From the NCBI GenBank assembly GCA_018895795.1, contig JAHINZ010000069.1:1-8885 (forward strand): a stretch of DNA of 8,885 nucleotides, in the 5' to 3' direction. The notes under the pieces are model-generated. The model worked only from the letters and a program-made list of their open reading frames with translations. It was not told the DNA's origin and made no database searches. Shown in pieces: positions 1 to 6,694 of the stretch. Every line of letters begins with the position of its first letter. Within the stretch, counting starts at the first letter, position 1. This DNA comes from Alphaproteobacteria bacterium. Lineage in GTDB: Bacteria > Pseudomonadota > Alphaproteobacteria > Caulobacterales > Caulobacteraceae. Position numbers and translations under genes: made by a program.

Positions 1-1608
1 GCGCTCGGGGCTGGGCAGGCCTGAAAACAACAGGTGGCCCGGATTGGAGCCTTTGACGCGACAAGGCTTGCCCGCGCCGTCGATGGCCATGGCGTAGAAG
101 CCTTGATCCTCCATCCAGAAGCGATCTTCGACGGTCTGGCGTAGGGTCTCGGCGCGCTTGCGCCAGCGCTGGGCGTTGGCGGCGTCGCCGCGACGCTTGG
201 CCAGGTCGGCCATGCCCTTGAACGCCGCATAGGCGTAGCCCTGGACTTCGACGACGGCGATCGGCCCGCTCGGGAACTTGCCATCCGCATGGAAGACGCT
301 GTCTTCGCTGTCCTTCCAGTTCTGGTTCGACAGACCGGTCGCCGCGCCGCGCGCATAGTCGATCAGTCCGTCTCCGTCGTGGTCGCCGAATTGCTCGATC
401 CAGTCGATGGCCTTGATCAGGTTGGGCCAAAGCGCATCGACAAAGGTCATGTCGCCAGTGCGTTCGGCATAGGCGCAGGCGAGCCCGACGAACAGCGGCG
501 TGGTGTCGACCCCGCCATAGTAGCGGCCAAAGGGAAGTTCACCCAAGGCGGTCATCTCGCCCCGGCGCGTCTCGTGCATGATCTTGCCAGGCTCGCTGTC
601 GCGGAACGCCGAGACCTCGACGGCCTGATATTTCGCCAGATAGGCCAAGACCCCGCGCGCAAGGTCAGGTTGGATCCACAGCACCTGCCAGGCGGTGATG
701 ATGGCGTCGCGGCCAAACGGGGTCGAAAACCACGGAATGCCGGCATAGGGGTAGGGCCCGGTGTCGAGCTCGGTGGTCAGCAGGGCGAGGTCGGCGCGCG
801 ACTTCTGGAGCCACTCATTGAAGAGCCGGCCGGAACTATGCAGCCGTGCGCCGCGGCGGGTGCGCCGGCGCATGCTCAGCTTGGCGCGCGCCGCGGCGTT
901 GCGCCAGCGGACGCGGTCGGGTGGGTTGGCCAGGGTCGGGCCGATCTCGATATACAGTTCGAAGCGATCGTCGGCGGCCAGCATGAACAGGAAATCGGCC
1001 CGGGTCGGCGTCAGGCGTCCCGGCGGCTCCGAGAAGCTGATGACGCTGCCGCGCTCGACCTCGTCGAGGCCGGTATAGGCGAAGGTGACCGAGCGCCCTT
1101 CGGCGACGGGAGGCTTTCGCACGCCGCGCGCCCCGCGCTTGCTGCCCCGCACCTCGAACATGTCGCTAAAGTCGGCTTCGAACTCCAGACTGACCGGCAG
1201 GATCACCAGGTCGCGACTGTAGTTCATGAAGGTGATGCGTTCGAAGCAGCGCTGGTCCCAAAGGAAGCGCTTGCGCTCCAGATGGATGGTTCCGTGCGGG
1301 GCGGCGGCCGCGCCCAGAAGCGGCAGGTTCTGGTTGGTGGCGTGGCAGTTGAAGAAGACATTGTCCTGCGACACCGACGAGCTCAGATGCGACGGCGCCA
1401 CGTCGCCCAGCGTCAGCCTGAACCGTGAGAGAACACGGGTGTCATTGTGGAAGAACCCGTCGCCGACGCCTCCGATATCGCCAAACGCGTCGGCCACAAG
1501 AAAGGTATCGTGATCCTTCAGCGCATAGAGGGGAAAGGGCGGGCGCGGCTCACCCGTTTTTTCCTGGGCCGCTGGAGCGACAGGAGCTTGCTCTGGGTTG
1601 TACATCAT
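1..1608 (-). CDS. Amylo-alpha-1,6-glucosidase (bacterial glycogen-debranching type), 3' end cut off by the window edge
   Basis: The reverse strand is open from an ATG at 1608 to the left edge, giving 536 codons without a stop; relatives are usually around 700 residues, so the C-terminal part lies outside. Residues about 20-220 form the beta-rich N-terminal domain of this family, with the signature FFHNDTRVLSRF near 52-63. From about 270 comes the (alpha/alpha)6 glucosidase-like domain, with PWFSTPFGRDA at 292-302, EPGKIMHE at 339-346 and PFGRYYGGVD at 359-368, all typical of family members. The family is associated with hydrolysis of alpha-1,6 branch points or related alpha-glucosides; the actual substrate here is not known. 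No signal peptide is visible, so it is probably cytoplasmic. Two ATGs are in tandem (1608 and 1605); AAGG lies 3 bases before the first and 6 before the second, so 1605 is equally possible. It follows the glycosyltransferase gene by 14 bases and is almost certainly co-transcribed with it. Confidence 0.93.
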   Translation of the reverse strand, partial: MMYNPEQAPVAPAAQEKTGEPRPPFPLYALKDHDTFLVADAFGDIGGVGDGFFHNDTRVLSRFRLTLGDVAPSHLSSSVSQDNVFFNCHATNQNLPLLGAAAAPHGTIHLERKRFLWDQRCFERITFMNYSRDLVILPVSLEFEADFSDMFEVRGSKRGARGVRKPPVAEGRSVTFAYTGLDEVERGSVISFSEPPGRLTPTRADFLFMLAADDRFELYIEIGPTLANPPDRVRWRNAAARAKLSMRRRTRRGARLHSSGRLFNEWLQKSRADLALLTTELDTGPYPYAGIPWFSTPFGRDAIITAWQVLWIQPDLARGVLAYLAKYQAVEVSAFRDSEPGKIMHETRRGEMTALGELPFGRYYGGVDTTPLFVGLACAYAERTGDMTFVDALWPNLIKAIDWIEQFGDHDGDGLIDYARGAATGLSNQNWKDSEDSVFHADGKFPSGPIAVVEVQGYAYAAFKGMADLAKRRGDAANAQRWRKRAETLRQTVEDRFWMEDQGFYAMAIDGAGKPCRVKGSNPGHLLFSGLPSPER

Positions 1609-1622
1609 TGGCCTTGTATGGA

Positions 1623-2684
1623 TCAGGCGCTTAGCGCGAGGCCTAGACCTACACGGCCTGTCTCGATCATCTGTCGGTAGAGGCTCTGGTAGCGCTGAGC
1701 CATGGCGATGGCCGAAAACCGCAGATCAAACCGATCGCGGATCGCGCGACGGCTGAGGCTGGGAAGGCGGGCGACCGCCGCCGCGGCCTCGTCCTCGTCA
1801 TTGACGATGAAACCTGTCAGTCCGTCCTCGATGACCTCGCGCACGGAACCGCGGTCATAGGCGATGACGGGCGCGCCGGCGGCCATCGCCTCGATCATCA
1901 CCAGGCCGAAGGGCTCGGGCCAATCGATTGGGAACAACAGGGCGTCGGCGCGCCCGAGGAATTTCGCTTTGTCCTGATCGCCGATCTCTCCCACGAACTC
2001 GACCATCGGATCCGCCAGCAACGGTTCGACCACACTATGGAAATAGCCGATATCGGCCTGGTCGACCTTGGCGGCGATCTTCAAACGACGGCCAACCTTG
2101 CGCGCGATGGCGATGGCCCGCTCGGGGCCCTTCTCAGGCGAGATACGGCCCAGGAAGGCCAGATAACCTTCGCCGTCGGGATGATGGACGTAGCTGTCGG
2201 CATGGATTCCGTGCAGCACAGTACCCACCCAGTTGGCGTAGGGCAGGGGCTTGCGCTGCGAGTCCGAGATCGAGATCAGGCCAAACTCCGGATAGCGACG
2301 ATAGAGACCGGGCAGGTCCTTGAGGTCCAACCGACCGTGCAGGGTGGTCAGGGTCTTGTCAGCCAGGTCGGCGAACAGCGCGAAATGCAGCATGTCGGTA
2401 TGGAAATGGATGATGTCGAAATCGTCGGCGCGATCTCGGACCTCCAGCAGCATGCTCATATGGGCCGCCAGGTCCGACTTCAGAGGCGCGGGGTCCAGTC
2501 GGATGGCCTGATCCCTGACCGCGACCAACTTGGCCTTGGTCTGGGCCTCGGCGCTGGCGAACAGGGTGACGTCATGTCCAAGCTCGACAAGGGCGTCGGT
2601 CAGATGGGCGACAACGCGCTCGGTGCCACCATAGAGGCTTGGGGGAACGGCTTCGTAGAGGGGCGAGACCTGGGCGATGCGCAT
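1623..2684 (-). CDS. GT4-family glycosyltransferase
   Basis: This 353-residue protein has the GT-B fold hallmarks of retaining GT4 enzymes, which move a sugar from a nucleotide-sugar to an acceptor in the cytoplasm. The N-terminal half opens with MRIAQVSPLYE and a glycine loop YGGTERVV (18-25). The donor-binding half has FLGRISPEKGP (178-188), a lysine-rich KIAAKV (202-207), and the E-x7-E motif EPFGLVMIE (257-265), followed by AGAPVIAYDRGSVREVI. The frame extends to a GTG at 2726, but the ATG at 2684 was chosen because the conserved N-terminus begins there and a GGGA element lies 9 bases upstream. No membrane segment is visible. It is the first gene of a two-gene unit with the debranching-type glucosidase, which suggests synthesis and trimming of an alpha-glucan or related oligosaccharide. 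Donor and acceptor cannot be deduced from sequence. Confidence 0.92.
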   Translation of the reverse strand: MRIAQVSPLYEAVPPSLYGGTERVVAHLTDALVELGHDVTLFASAEAQTKAKLVAVRDQAIRLDPAPLKSDLAAHMSMLLEVRDRADDFDIIHFHTDMLHFALFADLADKTLTTLHGRLDLKDLPGLYRRYPEFGLISISDSQRKPLPYANWVGTVLHGIHADSYVHHPDGEGYLAFLGRISPEKGPERAIAIARKVGRRLKIAAKVDQADIGYFHSVVEPLLADPMVEFVGEIGDQDKAKFLGRADALLFPIDWPEPFGLVMIEAMAAGAPVIAYDRGSVREVIEDGLTGFIVNDEDEAAAAVARLPSLSRRAIRDRFDLRFSAIAMAQRYQSLYRQMIETGRVGLGLALSA

Positions 2685-2727
2685 GGCCGGATATCCCAAA
2701 TCGGCTTGCAAATTCAGGCCGCACACT

Positions 2728-2755
2728 CAAACCGCGACCACCACGTCTGGGTTCC
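2728..2755 (-). promoter_or_regulatory. Candidate EcfG/SigT-type (general stress) promoter for the glycosyltransferase-glucosidase unit
   Basis: On the minus strand a perfect GGAAC (2755-2751) is followed by 16 bases and then CGGTTTG (2734-2728). The alphaproteobacterial general-stress sigma factor consensus is GGAAC-N16/17-CGTT; the -35 is exact and the -10 differs by one base. A start site would fall around 2720, leaving a leader of roughly 35-40 bases before the ATG at 2684, which is a normal geometry. The assignment is an inference from a short motif in a GC-rich genome. Confidence 0.4.
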
Positions 2756-2884
2756 GTTTCCGGACGGCTTTAGACCATCGACGGGATCGCGCCGAAGCGG
2801 CCCAATCTGCCGATGACCCCGAAATCCTATCGAACCATGCCTCTCTCCGCCGCGCCTGAGTTGGCGGCTCCCTCGCCGAAGCTG

Positions 2885-2903
2885 CTCGACCCCGCTCGTC
2901 GAG
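2885..2903 (+). repeat. Short perfect inverted repeat upstream of the receptor gene
   Basis: CTCGAC (2885-2890) and GTCGAG (2898-2903) form a 6-bp perfect stem around a 7-base loop. It lies about 70 bases before the receptor ATG and 22 bases before a second hairpin. It could be part of a structured leader, an operator, or chance. Confidence 0.35.
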
Positions 2904-2925
2904 GGCTCCAAATCCCCCTAGGCTT

Positions 2926-2957
2926 GGCGGCGTTGCGACTCCCATCCGCAAACCGCC
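2926..2957 (+). repeat. Two-part hairpin just upstream of the receptor start
   Basis: GGCGG (2926-2930) pairs with CCGCC (2953-2957), and inside it TTGCG (2933-2937) pairs with CGCAA (2947-2951), with a 9-base loop and a small internal loop (CG against A). There is no T-run after it, so it does not look like a terminator. It ends 16 bases before the receptor ATG and could affect translation initiation or serve as a protein-binding site. I could not match the leader to a known riboswitch class. Confidence 0.45.
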
Positions 2958-2973
2958 GTGAGACCCCGCCGCA

Positions 2974-4992
2974 ATGCCGCTTGACCTTCCCTCCGCGCCG
3001 CCTTCCGCCGTCGCCGCGCCGATCGTGGTGACGGCGGCGCGCTTGCCGCCCCTGCGGGGCGAGGCCGCGTTCTCTGTCGTGCGACTGAATCAGCTCGACT
3101 TGGCCGCGTCGGCTCGGGTTGACGAAGCGCTGAGCCGGACGCCTGGCGTCTCGCTGTTTCGACGCACCTCCAGCCAGTCGGCCAATCCGACCACGCAGGG
3201 GATCAGTCTGCGGGCCATCGCGCCCTCGGGCGCCGGTCGGACGCTGGTCCTGCTGGACGGCGCGCCGCTGAACGATCCGTTCGGCGGGTGGGTGATCTGG
3301 TCGCAATTGGCGCCGGAGGCCTTGGAGGGCGCAGACATCGTGCGCGGCGCTGGGGCGGGGCCCTACGGCGCGGGCGCCTTGACGGGCGTCATCACGCTGC
3401 GGGAACGCGACAGGGGCGGCGCGGCCGACCTGTCGACCGGAAGTTTCGCAACGACGCGCGCCTCGGCCGCGCGGGTGGCGCGGATCGGCGAGGCGCGTCT
3501 GTTCGTCAGTGGCCTCTACGAGCGGAGTGACGGCTACACGCCCGTCCGCGGTTCGATGCGGGGCGAGGCGGACCAGCCGATCGACCTGGAGACGCGCGCG
3601 GCCAGTCTGCGCCTCGACGCCCCGGTCGGCGACGCCGAGCTCTCCGTGCGCCTGGGCGGCTATCGCGACGCTCGCGGCGCGGGTCTGGCGGGCGCGCGGG
3701 CCAAGGCGACGGGGGCCTCGCTCAGCGCCACCCTGGCCCGGTCCCCCGCTGAAACCGGCTGGGGGTGGAGGCTGCAGGCCTGGCGACGCGAAAGTGACCT
3801 GGCCAACACCGCTGTCGCGGTCGCCGCCAATCGCGCGACGACGACGCCAGCCAATGAGCAATACGCCACGCCCGCGACCGGCACGGGTCTCAATGCGGCC
3901 CTGCGCTGGACCTCGCCCGCGTTCGAGGGCGAGGTCGGGTTGGACGGACGTCTCGCCGAGGGCGAGGTGCGAGAGCATTTCCGCTACATCGGCAACGCCT
4001 TCACCCGCGATCGGCGCGCCGGGGGGGAAACCTCGGTCACGGGCGCCTATGTCGAAGGGGCCTGGACGTCTGCGCCCTGGTTGCTGACCGGCGGCCTGCG
4101 ACTGGATCACTGGACCACCAGCGGCGGCCAGCGGCTGGAGCGTGATCTCGCTTCAGGCGCGGCGTTGCTTGACGATCGACCGGCGGATCGCGACGGCCAG
4201 GTCGCCAGCGGCCGGCTCGGCGTCCGGCGCGATCTGGGCGCGGGACGGGCCCTGCGACTGGCGTCCTACAGCGGGTTTCGCCCGCCCACGCTGAACGAGC
4301 TGCATCGCCCGTTCCGGGTCGGCAATGACGTCACCGAGGCCAATGCCGCCCTGCGACCCGAGCGACTTGTCGGGCTTGAGGCGGGCCTGTCCAGCCAGGG
4401 GGCGAACCATGTCATCGAGACCACGATCTTCTGGAACCGCATCGAGGATCCGATCGCCAATGTCACGATTGGCGTGGGGCCTGGGACCTTTCCGCGCGCA
4501 GGCTTCGTACCGGCCGGCGGCGTTTTGCGCGAACGGCGCAACACGGGAGAGATCAACGCGATCGGCCTGGAGGCGCGCGCGACGCGCAAGTTTGGATCGA
4601 CGGTCGCGCTGGAGGTGGCGTTCTCGGGGACGGACGCTCGGGTCGACGGCGGAACGGCGGCGCCACAGTTGACGGGCAAGAGGCCCGCCCAGGCGCCGAT
4701 CTGGAGCGCCACCACGGGCGGTCAATGGCGGGTCTCCGATCGCTTGAGCCTTGACGTCGGCCTGACCTGGGAGAGCAAACGGTTCGAGGATGATCTCAAT
4801 AGTCGCGTGCTGGAGGCGGGTCTGACGGCCGCCGTCCGCGCCGACTGGCGGCTGGGCCGAGGCGTCACCGCCTATCTGGCCGCCGACAACCTGATCGATG
4901 AGAAGATCGCCGCTTCACGCACCGCCGACGGCGTCGTCGGCTACGCCAGTCCGCGCATGGTCAGAGCTGGAATTCGTCTGGCTTTCGATTGA
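2974..4992 (+). CDS. TonB-dependent outer-membrane receptor (N-terminus possibly incomplete)
   Basis: The 672-residue product is a TonB-dependent receptor: a 22-strand outer-membrane barrel with an internal plug that imports a scarce ligand using energy from TonB. A TonB-box-like IVVTAA is at residues 17-22. The plug runs to about 145, with DEALSRTPGVSLFRR, TTQGISLRAIAPSGAGRTLV, LLDGAPLNDPFGG and IVRGAGAGPYGAGALTGVI. The barrel has the familiar YSGFRPPTLNELHRPFR (432-448) and ends in YASPRMVRAGIRLAFD, with the aromatic residue next to last. The ligand is not evident. The oddity is at the start: only 16 residues precede the TonB box, they contain no hydrophobic export signal, an in-frame TGA stands at 2959-2961, and no strong ribosome-binding site is visible. 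Either the start is in another frame because of a frameshift, or the signal peptide is lost. It is divergent from the glycosyltransferase and convergent with the XRE regulator, 33 bases apart. Confidence 0.92.
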   Translation: MPLDLPSAPPSAVAAPIVVTAARLPPLRGEAAFSVVRLNQLDLAASARVDEALSRTPGVSLFRRTSSQSANPTTQGISLRAIAPSGAGRTLVLLDGAPLNDPFGGWVIWSQLAPEALEGADIVRGAGAGPYGAGALTGVITLRERDRGGAADLSTGSFATTRASAARVARIGEARLFVSGLYERSDGYTPVRGSMRGEADQPIDLETRAASLRLDAPVGDAELSVRLGGYRDARGAGLAGARAKATGASLSATLARSPAETGWGWRLQAWRRESDLANTAVAVAANRATTTPANEQYATPATGTGLNAALRWTSPAFEGEVGLDGRLAEGEVREHFRYIGNAFTRDRRAGGETSVTGAYVEGAWTSAPWLLTGGLRLDHWTTSGGQRLERDLASGAALLDDRPADRDGQVASGRLGVRRDLGAGRALRLASYSGFRPPTLNELHRPFRVGNDVTEANAALRPERLVGLEAGLSSQGANHVIETTIFWNRIEDPIANVTIGVGPGTFPRAGFVPAGGVLRERRNTGEINAIGLEARATRKFGSTVALEVAFSGTDARVDGGTAAPQLTGKRPAQAPIWSATTGGQWRVSDRLSLDVGLTWESKRFEDDLNSRVLEAGLTAAVRADWRLGRGVTAYLAADNLIDEKIAASRTADGVVGYASPRMVRAGIRLAFD

Positions 4993-5025
4993 GGCGCTGA
5001 AGCCCGCCGCCGGACGCGGATCGGG

Positions 5026-5433
5026 TCAGGGCAGCTCGTCTTCGACCATGGCCCGAACCAGATCGACAACGCGCCGGCGCAGGCGTCGGTCGTCAATCCG
5101 GGGAAACAGCGCGGCCAGTTCCAAACCTTCGGAAGTCGAAACAAATTCGGTCATGCGCTGAGCGAAACCATCGTCGCTCCCACCGTCGGTCTCATCGAGC
5201 CCTTCGAAGAAATAGGACACTGGAGCCTGCAACAGTCGGGCGGCGTCGTACAACTTGGAGGCGCTGATCCGGTTCGCGCCGCGCTCATATTTTTGGATCT
5301 GTTGGAATGTAATGCCCAAGGCGTCGGCCACCTGAGTCTGGCTCAGTCCCATGACCTTGCGCCTTATTCTCAGACGGGCGCCGACATACAGATCAACAGG
5401 GTGGGCCAAGTCGAGCGCGGGCTTGTCGTTCAT
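5026..5433 (-). CDS. XRE-family helix-turn-helix transcriptional regulator
   Basis: This 135-residue protein has an N-terminal Cro/C1-type DNA-binding domain at about residues 16-78: GARLRIRRKVMGLSQTQVA, then ADALGITFQQIQKYERGANR (recognition region about 41-55), then ISASKLYDAARLLQAPVSYFF. The tail (80-135) is acidic, then arginine-rich, and may dimerise; no ligand or metal site is visible. The layout is that of the short one-HTH regulators common in alphaproteobacteria (PraR-like proteins are one studied example), but the target is unknown. The frame extends upstream to 5514, yet ATG 5433 was chosen because conserved sequence starts there and AAGGA lies about 10 bases before it; the upstream extension has no domain character. 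It is divergent from the ThiO gene, so it may control that promoter or its own. Confidence 0.9.
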   Translation of the reverse strand: MNDKPALDLAHPVDLYVGARLRIRRKVMGLSQTQVADALGITFQQIQKYERGANRISASKLYDAARLLQAPVSYFFEGLDETDGGSDDGFAQRMTEFVSTSEGLELAALFPRIDDRRLRRRVVDLVRAMVEDELP

Positions 5434-5467
5434 GCCAATCAATTCCTTCCGACAGCGCGGACTAGCG

Positions 5468-5531
5468 CCTCCCTTAAGGAGAGCAGCGAAGCTGGACAAG
5501 GCAGGATAGCCCAATCATGACGCTATAGTCA
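5468..5531. promoter_or_regulatory. Divergent control region with small inverted repeats between the XRE and ThiO genes
   Basis: Between the two divergent genes (5434-5640) there are two small dyads: CTCC-N5-GGAG around TTAA (5468-5480) and TGAC-N6-GTCA (5518-5531). On the minus strand GTGAC followed 17 bases later by GCTATC resembles a loose Caulobacter housekeeping promoter (consensus TTGAC...GCTANAWC) for the regulator. One of the dyads could be the binding site of the XRE protein. All of this is weak pattern evidence. Confidence 0.3.
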
Positions 5532-5640
5532 CGTCCGCGAAGCCCACCTGCGTCAATGCGCGGCATGGTGGAGAGCACTCGCTCGACTTCTGGTCCTCAA
5601 GGGGCTTGACCTTTGAAGCCTCGGGAGGTGTTTGCGCCGC

Positions 5641-6675
5641 ATGGGAACTCTGTCAGGCGCGCGCATCGCGGTGGCCGGCGCCGGCGCCTTCGGCTCGGCG
5701 ACGGCTCTGGCTCTGGCGCGCGCCGGCGCGGCCGTAACGATCTTTGACCCCGCCGCGCCCGGCGACAATGCCTCGGGCGTAGCGGCCGGCATGCTGGCCC
5801 CCGCCAGTGAAGCCTTGTTCGATCCGCTCTCTGCCCCGCATCTTGCCCTCTTACGTCGCGCGCGCGACCTATGGCCGGCCTTCGTTGATGGTCTGGACAT
5901 CGAGATCAGTACGGGCGGCGTTCGCATTGAGGGCGAGGCGGACTGGCTGGCCGAGATCGAGGCGCGGTGGGGCGGCCTCGGTCAGACCTGTTCTCGCGAA
6001 GCGGATGGCGCCCTGATGCTGGTCGAGGACTGGCGGTTGGACGCCCGCAAGACCCTGGCGCGCCTTCACGCGGCGGCGGCTGACCTGGGCGCTCGCTTCG
6101 AGGCGGCCTCGGTCGAGGACTTCGACCTTGGCGCCCTTCGTTTGTCGGACGGACGTGTGGAGCGGTTTGACCACTGGGTTGTCGCCACCGGCGCCGGCGC
6201 GCGGGGCGGGGCCCTGGCGCCGGAGACCGCCGCCCTGACGCCGATCAAGGGGCAGATCCTGCGTCTGGATCGCGGGGCCGTCGTCGGACCGGTGGTGCGC
6301 GGCGCGGGCGTCTATCTCTGCCCCGGCGCGACGCCGGCGGTGGGGGCGACGATGGAAGCCGGGCGGGACGACCTGAGACCGGACACCGAGATGACCGCTC
6401 CGCTGCTGAAGGCGGCGACGGCTTTGCGACCCGAACTCGCCGAAGCCGCCGCGACGATCGAGGTCGGCGTGCGCGCCTCGACCGCCGATGGGCTGCCCCT
6501 GGTGGGCTGGAGCGCCAAGCCGGGGGTCATGTTGGCGGTCGGCGCGCGCCGTAACGGTTGGCTGCTGGCCCCGCTTGTGGCGGGTCTGGTCGCGTCGTAT
6601 CTGACGGATAAGGACCCGGGCCTGGATGCGGCGCGCCTCGACGCGCGCCGTTTCGATCGAGAGCTCGAGGCATGA
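5641..6675 (+). CDS. thiO: FAD-dependent glycine oxidase, ThiO type
   Basis: This 344-residue D-amino-acid-oxidase-fold flavoprotein has an N-terminal FAD-binding Rossmann motif GAGAFG (13-18) followed by the acidic residue of TIFDP. ASGVAAGMLAP (44-54) is characteristic of ThiO. GVRASTADGLPLVGW and GARRNGWLLAP near the C-terminus carry R278 and R304, which line up with Arg302 and Arg329 of Bacillus subtilis glycine oxidase; Arg302 binds the substrate carboxylate. ThiO oxidises glycine to the imine used to build the thiazole ring of thiamine, in the cytoplasm. No other thiamine genes are nearby and I see no TPP riboswitch upstream, so a related amine substrate remains possible. A GGAGG at 5624-5628 lies 12 bases before ATG 5641 and 3 bases before a TTG at 5632; the ATG was preferred because it directly precedes the family N-terminus, but the TTG (three residues longer) cannot be excluded. 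An acyl-CoA dehydrogenase gene follows after 19 bases. Confidence 0.85.
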   Translation: MGTLSGARIAVAGAGAFGSATALALARAGAAVTIFDPAAPGDNASGVAAGMLAPASEALFDPLSAPHLALLRRARDLWPAFVDGLDIEISTGGVRIEGEADWLAEIEARWGGLGQTCSREADGALMLVEDWRLDARKTLARLHAAAADLGARFEAASVEDFDLGALRLSDGRVERFDHWVVATGAGARGGALAPETAALTPIKGQILRLDRGAVVGPVVRGAGVYLCPGATPAVGATMEAGRDDLRPDTEMTAPLLKAATALRPELAEAAATIEVGVRASTADGLPLVGWSAKPGVMLAVGARRNGWLLAPLVAGLVASYLTDKDPGLDAARLDARRFDRELEA

Positions 6676-6694
6676 CCAGCGCAGGGGAACAGAG

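Noticed and set aside
289..1428. Long 379-codon plus-strand frame
   Set aside because: It lies antisense to the debranching-type glucosidase, whose minus-strand translation carries clear family motifs; the plus-strand product has no recognisable domain. GC-rich third positions create such shadows.
2905..2990. Possible TPP or cobalamin riboswitch (fragments such as GTGAGACCCC and TCCAAATCC)
   Set aside because: The remaining conserved elements of either class (the thi-box GAACCTGAT segment, the B12-box AGGAGACCTGCC segment) are absent, so the resemblance is superficial.
2827..4110. 427-codon minus-strand frame opposite the receptor gene
   Set aside because: The product is low-complexity, arginine/glycine-rich and without domains, whereas the plus strand encodes a convincing receptor barrel.
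4993..5025. Possible terminator between the convergent receptor and XRE genes
   Set aside because: No stem of useful length and no T-run could be found in the 33 bases.
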